From the NCBI GenBank assembly GCA_944329545.1, contig CALVIK010000068.1, positions 1 through 17,722 of the forward strand: 17,722 nucleotides of DNA. The letters are read 5' to 3'. The notes below the pieces were generated by a model. It was not told the origin of the DNA, searched no databases, and worked only from the letters and a program-made list of their open reading frames with translations. The position numbers and the translations under genes are program-made. The DNA is from an uncultured Bacilli bacterium (lineage in GTDB: Bacteria > Bacillota_I > Bacilli_A > RF39 > UBA660). This document shows positions 1 to 7,410 of the stretch, piece by piece (the first letter of the stretch is position 1; every line of letters begins with the position of its first letter).

Positions 1-258
1 CTTTGAATATAATTAAATACATAGTTTAAAGCGCTTAAATCATTAGGCTTATCTTTAACTTCCCCTATTTTTCTAAAATCTTCTAAAGACAAATTAGCAT
101 TTTGCTTTAATAAAATATAACCAGTCAACATTTTTAAAATATCCACATTTATATATACTTGAATATTTAAAGTTTCTGGATTAAAATCAACTATTAATTT
201 TCTCCTCAGTATATAAAGCTAAAACCGTTTTGAAAGCTGTATTATAAATATCATTCAT
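1..258 (-). pseudogene. 5' part of unknown gene with apparent frameshift (runs off the window)
   Basis: An ATG at 258 follows a good ribosome site (AAAGGAAAGG) and a near-consensus promoter, and opens a 23-codon frame (starts MNDIYNTAFKTVLALYTEEK) that stops at TGA 187-189. From about codon 20 the next frame stays open to the window edge, with protein-like content (VDFNPETLNIQVYINVDILK, then MLTGYILLKQ) but no ATG, GTG or TTG start near the junction. The two halves read naturally as one protein of more than 80 residues if the frame shifts by one base near 190-205. This could be a decayed gene, a sequencing error in the AGAAAATTAA stretch, or programmed frameshifting. No known family is recognised. 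The fragment has no clear transmembrane segment and its 3' end lies outside the window. Confidence 0.6.
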
Positions 259-283
259 AGTACCTTTCCTTTCATAAGTATTT

Positions 284-312
284 ATCTTAACACGGTAAAA
301 AATAAAAGTCAA
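284..312 (-). promoter_or_regulatory. Sigma-A-type promoter for the minus-strand gene at 258
   Basis: On the minus strand, -35 TTGACT (307-312) and -10 TAAGAT (284-289) are separated by 17 bases, with a TG one base before the -10 (TGTTAAGAT, extended -10). It overlaps the divergent promoter of the next gene. Confidence 0.7.
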
Positions 313-314
313 TA

Positions 315-343
315 TTTACAAATGCCAAAATATTTGTTAAAAT
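315..343 (+). promoter_or_regulatory. Sigma-A-type promoter for the metallophosphoesterase gene
   Basis: -35 TTTACA (315-320), 17-base spacer and -10 TAAAAT (338-343), preceded by an extended TG (TGTTAAAAT). The ribosome site AAAGGAG (355-361) lies 6 bases before the ATG at 368. Confidence 0.7.
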
Positions 344-367
344 AGCACCGTAATAAAGGAGCAAAAT

Positions 368-1375
368 ATGACAGAAACAGACAAACAAATTGTAGACTTA
401 TTAGAAAAAGAATACACGACTATTGAAGTAGCTAATAAACTAAATATTTCTTTAAAACAACTTCATCAAAGATTGAATTTACTAAAAGCTCATGGTTTAG
501 TATTAATACCAGAAATTAATACTAATGGAAAAATAAGATATCTTAAAAATTTTGTTTTAATTAGGCCTAAAACTAATACTCAAAATTTAAAATTAATTGA
601 TAATAGTTTTAAAGCATTATTAATATCTGATTTACATATTGGTAATGAAAAACAAAATTTAAATTACTTAAAACAAATATATCAATTATGTTTAGATAAA
701 AACATTCACCTTATTATCAATGCTGGAGATTTTATCGATGGTCCTTCTAGTAAAGGTAAAAAAATAATTGCAGATACTGACAAACAAATTCAATATGCTT
801 TAAAAAATCATCCCTTTAATGAACAAATTTTGAATTTAATTTGCTTTGGTAATCACGATTATGATACTTTGCAAAAAACAGGGCAAGATATTGCTAAAAC
901 ACTAGAGTATTACCGGCCTGATTTCATTAGTCTTGGCTATGGAATTGGTATTATTAATGTTGGTAATGATCAAATTATTGTTAAACATCCAACAGCCGGA
1001 TTACCAACAAATAAATTATCTAACAAACTTATCTTATGTGGTCACAAACATAAAATGGCTTTTAATAATAAAGAAAACAACTTTCTTATTAATATTCCCC
1101 CTTTAAGTGATTTATGCTTCCATGAAAATCAAAAACTACCAGGAGCTATTATAATGGAATTATTTTTTAATCGTGACGGCATTATTAAAGAAGGTAATTT
1201 TGAATGCTTAACTCTTAATAAAAAAATAATAACTGTCAGTGAAAACAGTTTTGAATTTAATTTTCCTAAAGAAAAAATCACTGAAGAAGAAATTTTATTA
1301 CCACCTAAAAGAAAAGTCTTAACTCCTAGCGATATGAGTCAAATAGAAAAATTTAACAATCGCTATCGGCAGTAG
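368..1375 (+). CDS. Calcineurin-like metallophosphoesterase with N-terminal helix-turn-helix
   Basis: A 335-residue soluble protein with two parts. Residues 1-60 look like a winged helix-turn-helix (IVDLLEKEYTTIEVANKLNIS, then QLHQRLNLLK, then a basic hairpin). Residues 80-245 carry the metallophosphoesterase motifs in order: SDLH (D88, H90), GD (D121), GNHD (N162, H163), a single His at 207 (VKHP) and GHKH (H226, H228). All the metal ligands expected for a two-metal phosphoesterase are present, so it should hydrolyse phosphomonoesters or diesters; the substrate cannot be told from sequence. The HTH fusion suggests DNA binding, or that the module evolved from a regulator, which is inference. 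It has its own promoter and ribosome site and stands alone. It converges on the dehydratase-type operon with only 6 bases between stop codons and no strong terminator (only a 4-bp hairpin before a T run at 1377). Confidence 0.85.
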   Translation: MTETDKQIVDLLEKEYTTIEVANKLNISLKQLHQRLNLLKAHGLVLIPEINTNGKIRYLKNFVLIRPKTNTQNLKLIDNSFKALLISDLHIGNEKQNLNYLKQIYQLCLDKNIHLIINAGDFIDGPSSKGKKIIADTDKQIQYALKNHPFNEQILNLICFGNHDYDTLQKTGQDIAKTLEYYRPDFISLGYGIGIINVGNDQIIVKHPTAGLPTNKLSNKLILCGHKHKMAFNNKENNFLINIPPLSDLCFHENQKLPGAIIMELFFNRDGIIKEGNFECLTLNKKIITVSENSFEFNFPKEKITEEEILLPPKRKVLTPSDMSQIEKFNNRYRQ

Positions 1376-1381
1376 ACTTTT

Positions 1382-2317
1382 TTAATATTTTCCGCATTTA
1401 CTTCCCCAAGAATCAACAACTTTGTGATCTTTATATATTTTTAATAACTCGCAATTATTAGCACATTGGTGACATTCAAAGCCTTTTGTATGAAATTCGA
1501 TGTTTTCAAGTTCTAAAGAATAAGTTTTTCCAGTTTTGTTTTTACGCGCTAATACGGCAATTCCAATAGCGCCCATTAAGTGACTGTTTTCTGGTACAAT
1601 AACCTTACTCCCTAAAATTTCTTCAAAATATTTAACAACCCCTTTATTTTTACTAACACCACCTTGAAAAATAATTGGTGAAACTATTTTTTTACCTTTA
1701 CCGACATTATTTAAATAATTCATAACAACACTTTTACAAAGACCCGCAATAATGTCTTTTTTTTCATATCCAGCTTGAGCCTTATGCACTAAATCAGATT
1801 CAGCGAAAACTGTACAACGAGCCGCTATTTTAACTGGATTATTACTTTTTAAAGCATATTCGCCAAAATCTTTAACATCTAAACCTAATCTTTTAGCTTG
1901 ACTAGATAAAAAAGCTCCCGTACCAGCAGCACATAAAGTATTCATCGCATAATTAGTTATAATCCCATTTTTTATTAAAATTATTTTGGAATCTTGACCC
2001 CCTATTTCTAAAATAGTTCGAACATCTGGATAAAAAGTAACGGTTCCAACAGCATGAGCGGTTATTTCATTTTTAACAACATTAGCATTAAGTAGTAAAC
2101 CAATTAATTTTCTAGCGCTACCAGTAGTTCCAATTCCTTTTAAAACATAATTTTTAGGTAATTTTTCTTTTAAATTCTTAATTAATTTTCTTACTGCTTC
2201 CACAGGACTTGCTTCTGTCCAAATATATTTTTCAGCAATTATATTATTATCATTATCAATAATAACTCCTTTGGTTGATATTGAACCAATGTCAACTCCT
2301 AAGTAACATTCTTTCAT
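1382..2317 (-). CDS. BadF/BadG/HgdC-type ATPase (2-hydroxyacyl-CoA dehydratase activase family)
   Basis: A 311-residue ASKHA-fold ATPase. Visible motifs are phosphate loop 1 VDIGSISTKG (8-17), GIGTTGSARKL (61-71), EIGGQDSKI (104-112), NTLCAAGTG with C129, and AARCTVFAES with C168. C129 and C168 match the two cysteines by which HgdC-type dimers hold one [4Fe-4S] cluster. Family proteins use ATP hydrolysis to push an electron at very low potential onto a partner cluster protein. A C-terminal extension has C282-x2-C285-x3-C289 and C308, as in the large fused activases, and may bind another metal or cluster. The ATG directly follows the TGA of the upstream gene, with AGG about 9 bases ahead, so translation is probably coupled. 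Its partners should be the two upstream proteins. The substrate is unknown; with no CoA-transferase or dehydrogenase nearby, 2-hydroxyglutaryl-CoA chemistry should not be assumed. Confidence 0.9.
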   Translation of the reverse strand: MKECYLGVDIGSISTKGVIIDNDNNIIAEKYIWTEASPVEAVRKLIKNLKEKLPKNYVLKGIGTTGSARKLIGLLLNANVVKNEITAHAVGTVTFYPDVRTILEIGGQDSKIILIKNGIITNYAMNTLCAAGTGAFLSSQAKRLGLDVKDFGEYALKSNNPVKIAARCTVFAESDLVHKAQAGYEKKDIIAGLCKSVVMNYLNNVGKGKKIVSPIIFQGGVSKNKGVVKYFEEILGSKVIVPENSHLMGAIGIAVLARKNKTGKTYSLELENIEFHTKGFECHQCANNCELLKIYKDHKVVDSWGSKCGKY

Positions 2318-3373
2318 TCATTTTTTCCTCATTTCTAACATATCATAAAAAGCTTCTAACCTTGTTTTAACGCCAATTTCCGAAGTATTAGCATCAAAAG
2401 TTAAAAATAATACCGGCACATCTTCTTTTTCAGCTATTTTACTAATTATTGGCATTACGCCTATTTCTGGTGTACAAAAAGCTGATTTTAAATGAATAAT
2501 TCCATCAAAATTGTGCTGGCAAAGCCATTTTGTATTCATAACATTATCTGCCGCATCAGCGCCTAATTGATATTTAATTTCTTTATTTTGTTTAAAAGCT
2601 TTTTTCATTATTTTATTTTTTTTCATCAACAAATAAGTCGCGGTTGTAAATCTTTTAATTTCTATTTTATTAGCAATTAAATCTTTTTCTAAATAGTTAT
2701 TAGCAAAAGGTTCCATTAAAGTATATAATTCCCCAATAATTCCTATTTTTATAACTTTATCTGGTTTATTTATTCTAACTTTTTTTATTTTGTTAAAATA
2801 ATATTTATAAGTTTTATATAAATGAATTAACCCTTTAGTTGTTTTAAATTTTAAAAGCATTTCCGCACGCCAACTATCTAAATTACCTTTTTCAACTTCA
2901 AATGCTTTATTACATCTTAAATAATCGTCAACTTTATCCATATATTTAAGCATTTTCATAGTAATAAAACCATAATAAAATAGTTTTCTAATTTTAAATT
3001 TAGGATCTATTTCTTTAAACAAGTTAATTATTCGTTTTATTTCTGGTTTTCCTTTAGTAATTAAATTAATTACTTTAACTTTATAACCTAAATCTTTTAA
3101 AATTTTTTCTTGTAATTCAGCATAATAACCATATCGGCAGCCACCTCCTAGTTGAATTAATGTATCAGCGCCTTTAGAAATGGCTTCGAGCATTGTCCCT
3201 AAAGTATATTTAAATGGTGTGCAGACAAAATCAGGACTATTTTGAACACCAAGTTCAATAGTTTTATTAGTAATTGGTGGTGGGATAATTACTTGATTTT
3301 TAAAAAGATGTTTAAGTAAATATTCCGCCGGAATATTATAATCCCCAATTATTGGATAAGATATTTTACTCAT
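2318..3373 (-). CDS. HgdB/double-cubane-like cluster protein (2-hydroxyacyl-CoA dehydratase D-component family)
   Basis: I place the start at ATG 3373 (351 residues) because AGGTG sits 6 bases upstream; a GTG at 3382 is possible but has no ribosome site. The start overlaps the previous gene by 8 bases. The protein has the two-lobed HgdB/DUF2229-like pattern: SYPIIGDYNIPAEYLL at the N-terminus, FVCTPFK (C51), GGGCRYGYY (C79), and in the C-lobe HLKSAFCTPE (C300) followed by a DANTSEIGVKTRLEAF signature. Three well-spaced cysteines are what this superfamily uses to hold a [4Fe-4S] or double-cubane cluster reduced by the activase. A short basic linker region (about 190-210) joins the lobes. In many Firmicutes this module is part of one very large activase protein; here it is a separate gene. 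Exact substrate and cluster type are inference. Confidence 0.8.
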   Translation of the reverse strand: MSKISYPIIGDYNIPAEYLLKHLFKNQVIIPPPITNKTIELGVQNSPDFVCTPFKYTLGTMLEAISKGADTLIQLGGGCRYGYYAELQEKILKDLGYKVKVINLITKGKPEIKRIINLFKEIDPKFKIRKLFYYGFITMKMLKYMDKVDDYLRCNKAFEVEKGNLDSWRAEMLLKFKTTKGLIHLYKTYKYYFNKIKKVRINKPDKVIKIGIIGELYTLMEPFANNYLEKDLIANKIEIKRFTTATYLLMKKNKIMKKAFKQNKEIKYQLGADAADNVMNTKWLCQHNFDGIIHLKSAFCTPEIGVMPIISKIAEKEDVPVLFLTFDANTSEIGVKTRLEAFYDMLEMRKK

Positions 3374-4265
3374 GTTTATCACCTAACATATCGATAAAAC
3401 TTTCTAGCCTCGTCTCTAGTCCATTAAATCCCGAAGTATCATCAATTATTAAATTAAGATACGGAATATTTATTTGCCGCATAACAAGTTCATTTGTAAT
3501 ACTATCAGGTCCACAAGGAAATGATGATAAAAATATTACGCCATCTATTTTGTCTTCCACATATTTTAAAGCGCCAATGTTATCTTTATTATATTTGAAA
3601 TAAAGATCTTTTGAATATTTATAACTGAGTTTACTAACGATTTTACTATTAAATTTATCACTATAAATAATAGTAACATCGTTATCTTCTAAATATTTAA
3701 TAATATCAGCGCCAATCATTTCATCATATGTATTATAAGGATGAGAAACAATCAATATTTTTAATTTATTAGTACTAAGTTTTTTTAAATTGTTTTCTAT
3801 TTCCTCTTTTTTAATGGCCGAGTATTCTTTTAAAGCATATTTATAAGCTTTTTTGATTTCTTTTTTACTTTTATTAAATTTAATACCAATATTAAATAAA
3901 CCTTCTTTTAAACTTTTATGTTTTTCTAAATCGATATTATAATTTAAAATTGGCATAGCTAATTCATTGTTGACGATATCGTAAAGCGCTAAAAAATTAG
4001 TACACATTTGATTATGACACTTAAAATTAGCAATTCTTGGCACTAATAAACAGTCACATTTATCTTTTAAATATAAAGCATGTCCTAAATACACTTTCAT
4101 CGATAAACACATCTCGTCATTAGCGCCTTTTAAACCTAATTTCATAATTTTTTTATTAGTTTTAGGGCTAATGATATATGGAATATCTAAAGCATCAAAA
4201 AAATTAGTCCAAATATCTTTATAATAGTAATAAAAAATACCGCGCGGAATACCTACTTTATTCAT
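3366..4265 (-). CDS. DUF2229-like/HgdB-like activase-associated protein
   Basis: First gene of the triad, 299 residues. The N-terminus VGIPRGIFYYYYKDIW with SPKTNKKIMKLGLK is typical of the DUF2229 part of activase-related proteins. Cysteines at 53 (EMCLSMK), 83 (FKCHNQMC, with C88) and 251 (FPCGPDS) sit where superfamily members place cluster ligands. The C-terminus IIDDTSGFNGLETRLESFIDML is clearly related to that of the next gene (DANTSEIGVKTRLEAFYDML), so the two are ancient paralogues and may form a heterodimer like HgdA/HgdB. The ATG at 4265 has GGTGAT 5 bases upstream. Its last 8 bases overlap the next ATG. No transmembrane segment is seen, so the complex should be cytosolic and oxygen-sensitive. 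Function beyond ATP-driven low-potential reduction is not known to me. Confidence 0.8.
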   Translation of the reverse strand: MNKVGIPRGIFYYYYKDIWTNFFDALDIPYIISPKTNKKIMKLGLKGANDEMCLSMKVYLGHALYLKDKCDCLLVPRIANFKCHNQMCTNFLALYDIVNNELAMPILNYNIDLEKHKSLKEGLFNIGIKFNKSKKEIKKAYKYALKEYSAIKKEEIENNLKKLSTNKLKILIVSHPYNTYDEMIGADIIKYLEDNDVTIIYSDKFNSKIVSKLSYKYSKDLYFKYNKDNIGALKYVEDKIDGVIFLSSFPCGPDSITNELVMRQINIPYLNLIIDDTSGFNGLETRLESFIDMLGDKHE

Positions 4266-4342
4266 TTATATCACCCATCTAAATATATTAAAAAAGCCTT
4301 TACTTTATGATTTTTTTTATTTATTTTTTATGAAGAATATGC

Positions 4343-4365
4343 TATAATAAGGTCATGTTAGGAGG
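4343..4365 (+). promoter_or_regulatory. Extended -10 promoter and ribosome site of the FemAB gene
   Basis: TGCTATAAT gives a consensus -10 (4343-4348) with an extended TG; the -35 is weak. AGGAGG (4360-4365) lies 6 bases before the ATG at 4372. Confidence 0.65.
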
Positions 4366-4371
4366 CTTTAA

Positions 4372-5616
4372 ATGACTATTAAACAATTAAATAATGAAGA
4401 ATTTAAAACTTTTTGCGAAAATTTCGAGCCCTCTTCTATTTTTCAAACAACTTATTATGCTTTTACAATGAATGAACAAGATGGTGATGCTTTATTTGTT
4501 GGCTTAATGGACGGCAATGTTTTAAAAGCAGCTAGTATGCTTATAGTTAAAAAAGCTAATGGTTTTCGTTATGCTTTTGCGCCTCGTGGTTTTTTAATTG
4601 ATTATAACGATTTTAATCTTCTGGAAACTTTTACTAAACTAATTAAAAAATTTTTAGGAAAAAAAGATATTGTTGCGGTAAAAATAAATCCTTTAATTAT
4701 TAAAAGTATATACAATAACAAAGGTGAAATTGTTAAACAAAATAATAATTACAACGAAGTATTTGCTAATTTACAAAAACTTGGATATTATCATTTAGGC
4801 TATAACAATTATTTTGAAGCTTTAAAACCAAGATTTGAAGCAATTGTCAACATTGATTTACCTTATACCCAAATATTTGCTAATATCGATAAGTCTTTTA
4901 GAACCAAAATTAGAAAAGCTGAAAAAGATGGTATTAAAATATTTCACGGTCATAAAAAAAATCTTGAATATTTATATTTACAAACCAAAAATAAATATCC
5001 AAGAGATTTAAAATACTTTGAAGATTTATTTGATTTTTTTGGTAAAGATAAGTTAATTGATTTTTATTACAGTAAATTAGATACAGTTCAGTATTTAAAA
5101 GTAACGCAAAATTTATATAACAAATATGAAAAACTTAGTAAAGAAATAAATGTTAAAATTATCCAAAATAAAACAAGAAACGAAAGATTATTAAATCAAA
5201 AAATTCATATTGACAATTTATTTGAGCAATACAAAAGACAACTTGTCTTAGCTACTGAATATTTAAAAGCTAATCCTAATGGCATTATTTTATCTTCGGC
5301 TTTAATTATTAAATGGAAAGATGAAATATATTTAATTATGGATGGAATGGACAACCAATATAAACATTTTAGTAGCAAGCATTTACTTTTATGGAAACTA
5401 ATGATTAGATATTCTAAGCTTGGGTATAAAAAATTTAATTTAGGTGGTATTAGCAATATTACTAAAGAAGGTAAATACAATAATTTAAATGAGTTTAAGT
5501 TAAACTTTAATCCTAAAGTCATTGAATATGCTGGTGATTTTGAACTTATAACTAATAAACCATTATACTTTATGTATCGCAATTCTAAAGATTTTAGTAA
5601 TATGTTTAAAAAATAG
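4372..5616 (+). CDS. FemAB/MurM-family aminoacyltransferase (peptidoglycan cross-bridge)
   Basis: 414 residues, the usual length for FemX/FemA/MurM proteins, which add amino acids from aminoacyl-tRNA to the lysine side chain of lipid II at the cytosolic membrane face. Family marks are SIFQTTYYAF (22-31), SFRTKIRKAEKDGIKI (175-190), LGGIS (357-361) and the closing FNPKVIEYAGDFEL. A lysine- and glutamine-rich helical arm at about 243-298, predicted coiled coil, splits the second GNAT-like domain, as in FemA structures. It implies a lysine-type peptidoglycan with an interpeptide bridge. The amino acid and bridge position added cannot be read from sequence. It is a single-gene unit with its own promoter and a perfect terminator whose stem contains the stop codon. 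Confidence 0.9.
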   Translation: MTIKQLNNEEFKTFCENFEPSSIFQTTYYAFTMNEQDGDALFVGLMDGNVLKAASMLIVKKANGFRYAFAPRGFLIDYNDFNLLETFTKLIKKFLGKKDIVAVKINPLIIKSIYNNKGEIVKQNNNYNEVFANLQKLGYYHLGYNNYFEALKPRFEAIVNIDLPYTQIFANIDKSFRTKIRKAEKDGIKIFHGHKKNLEYLYLQTKNKYPRDLKYFEDLFDFFGKDKLIDFYYSKLDTVQYLKVTQNLYNKYEKLSKEINVKIIQNKTRNERLLNQKIHIDNLFEQYKRQLVLATEYLKANPNGIILSSALIIKWKDEIYLIMDGMDNQYKHFSSKHLLLWKLMIRYSKLGYKKFNLGGISNITKEGKYNNLNEFKLNFNPKVIEYAGDFELITNKPLYFMYRNSKDFSNMFKK

Positions 5617-5637
5617 AGTTTTGGCTCTATTTTTTTA
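5610..5637 (+). terminator. Intrinsic terminator of the FemAB gene
   Basis: Stem AATAGAG (5612-5618) pairs with CTCTATT (5625-5631) around loop TTTTGG, followed by T's to 5637. The gene's TAG stop (5614-5616) is inside the stem. Confidence 0.9.
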
Positions 5638-5671
5638 TTAGATAAATTTTAAAGTGTATCTATTATTGAAT

Positions 5672-5696
5672 AAAAAAAGAAGCTTTTAAACTTCTT
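5672..5696 (-). terminator. Intrinsic terminator of the RNase J2-like gene
   Basis: On the minus strand AAGAAG pairs with CTTCTT around an 8-base loop that holds the stop codon, followed by seven U's (5672-5678). Confidence 0.75.
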
Positions 5697-7332
5697 CAAT
5701 AACAATTAAAACCATCGGTTTACATTCGGTTTCTTTGTAAAAATATTTTCCTACCTTATCACGAACATCATTTTTTATTTTAGCAAAGTCAATATGACTT
5801 TCTTTTATATGTTCTTTTATAAGTTCTAAAGATATTTTTGTTGCTTCTTGAATTAATTCGGTGTTTTCTTTAACAAAAATAAAACCTCTAGTTAAAACTT
5901 CTGGCCCCGCTAACAATTTTTTTGTCTGTCTATCAATTGTCGCTGTAATAATAACAATACCATTATCACTTAAAAGTTCACGGTCTTTTAATACAAGTTC
6001 GCCAACATCACCGGCTGAAAGCCCATCGATTAAAATATCATCTACTGGTATTTTTAAATTTTTATCAATTAATTTTCCATTTTCAAAATAAGCCACTTCA
6101 CCATTTAATTTAAGTAAAATATTATCATCTTTCATACCAATTTGTTTGGCAACTTTAGCGTTTTCTACTTGATGACGATATTCCCCAATTACTGGAAAAT
6201 AATATTTTGGTTGCATTAAATCTAACATTAACATTAAATCTTCACTAGATGCATGATGAGATAAATATTTTTTAGTTGACAAAGTTATAACATTGGCACC
6301 TATTTTAGCAAGTCTATCCATCAATTTAGTTGCCGTACTTTCCATACCATCTAATATTGGCGAAGCAAAAACAATAGTATCCTCTTCAGTAATTTTAACG
6401 AATTTATCATAGCCTTTAGCAATACGCTGTAAATTAGAAAATGGTCTTTCCATTTCATCAGAAATAATTATCACAATTTTGTCATCATTAACATGGTGAA
6501 TGTTTTTTATTTTTCTAGGATTAAAATCCAAATACTTTAATTCAATAGCTTTAAGGATAGCACTTTCTAACCTTTTTCCCATAATAACAACATTGCGGTC
6601 TGTCGCTTTTATCTCGCCTAAAAGTTCTTGAATACGATAAAGTTGCGCTTGATGAATATTATATAAGATTCTGCCTTGATTTTTATTTAATATTTCACTT
6701 AACACTCCACTTGTTCGGTGATTTGGCGAAGTGAAACCTTTTTTATCAGCATATAGCGATTCACTCATTAAGCATAAAACGCCTTGTTTACCAACATAAG
6801 CAAGTTTACCAATATCAGTTTTATAAGGTCCCACCATTGTTGGATCAAAAACAAAATTACCCGTATAAAATATAACACCATCTTTAGTATATAAAGCATA
6901 ACCAACAGTATCAGGGACCGTATGGGTTAAGGAAATTGGGAAAATAGAATTTTCACCAAAGTCTAATTTACGATGTGGTTTAATTAAATTAAGATTATTT
7001 AAAGATATCCCTTCCGCTTTTAAATCTTCTTTGATGATTTCTAAAGTGAAGGCTGTAGCATACACTTTTAAAGTTGGTATGTCTTTTAGAATATTAGCTA
7101 AAGCCCCCATATGTTCATCATGACCGTGAGTTATAAAAAGGCCTTTAATATTACTAGCATTTTTCTTTAAGTAATCATAAGATGGAATAATATAATCAAC
7201 ACCTAACATCTTATCGTCGGCATACTTTAAGCCGGCATCAAAGACAAATATATCTTTATTAACTTCGACAACATACATATTTTTTCCGTTTTCATTTTGC
7301 CCACCTAAAGCAAATATTTTAATTTTACTCAT
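5686..7332 (-). CDS. rnjB: RNase J2-like beta-CASP protein with degenerate active site
   Basis: The ATG at 7332 (548 residues) is chosen because AAGGAG precedes it; a longer frame back to 7383 overlaps the promoter. Architecture is that of RNase J: metallo-beta-lactamase half with beta-CASP insert (about 1-400), then a C-terminal domain ending KPMVLIVIEEV. Several catalytic positions are altered. HxHxDH reads HGHDEH (69-74, Glu at 73), TGDF reads TGNF (N159), PVHGEYR reads PVIGEYR (I382), and the usual TGSQGEP and IPGNE stretches are SDEMERP and ILDGME. H137 and H360 remain. This matches the J2 branch, where B. subtilis and Staphylococcus J2 are weak or inactive partners of J1 in mRNA decay and rRNA maturation. 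I therefore expect a structural partner of an RNase J1 encoded elsewhere. The symbol rests on this J2-like pattern. It is a single gene with its own promoter and terminator. Confidence 0.85.
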   Translation of the reverse strand: MSKIKIFALGGQNENGKNMYVVEVNKDIFVFDAGLKYADDKMLGVDYIIPSYDYLKKNASNIKGLFITHGHDEHMGALANILKDIPTLKVYATAFTLEIIKEDLKAEGISLNNLNLIKPHRKLDFGENSIFPISLTHTVPDTVGYALYTKDGVIFYTGNFVFDPTMVGPYKTDIGKLAYVGKQGVLCLMSESLYADKKGFTSPNHRTSGVLSEILNKNQGRILYNIHQAQLYRIQELLGEIKATDRNVVIMGKRLESAILKAIELKYLDFNPRKIKNIHHVNDDKIVIIISDEMERPFSNLQRIAKGYDKFVKITEEDTIVFASPILDGMESTATKLMDRLAKIGANVITLSTKKYLSHHASSEDLMLMLDLMQPKYYFPVIGEYRHQVENAKVAKQIGMKDDNILLKLNGEVAYFENGKLIDKNLKIPVDDILIDGLSAGDVGELVLKDRELLSDNGIVIITATIDRQTKKLLAGPEVLTRGFIFVKENTELIQEATKISLELIKEHIKESHIDFAKIKNDVRDKVGKYFYKETECKPMVLIVIEEV

Positions 7333-7366
7333 ATTTTTCTCCTTTCTTTCGTTTAAAACCTTAATA

Positions 7367-7372
7367 ATTATA
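7367..7372 (-). promoter_or_regulatory. Extended -10 promoter of the RNase J2-like gene
   Basis: On the minus strand TGTTATAAT gives a consensus -10 with an extended TG. The -35 (TTGCTT, 18 bases upstream) is weak and lies in the preceding terminator. Confidence 0.6.
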
Positions 7373-7386
7373 ACATAATTCAAACT

Positions 7387-7410
7387 AAAAAAGCAAACTA
7401 ATAGCTTGCC
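7387..7410 (-). terminator. Intrinsic terminator of the lipid kinase gene
   Basis: On the minus strand GCAAGC (7404-7409) pairs with GTTTGC (7393-7398) around loop TATTA, followed by six U's. It lies directly after the kinase stop codon. Confidence 0.8.

Noticed and set aside
1360..1382. Terminator after the metallophosphoesterase gene
   Set aside because: Only a 4-bp stem (CTAT/GTAG) before the T run; not convincing.
7333..7383. 17-codon extension of the RNase J2-like gene
   Set aside because: It covers the TATAAT promoter and ribosome site; the ATG at 7332 fits the family start.
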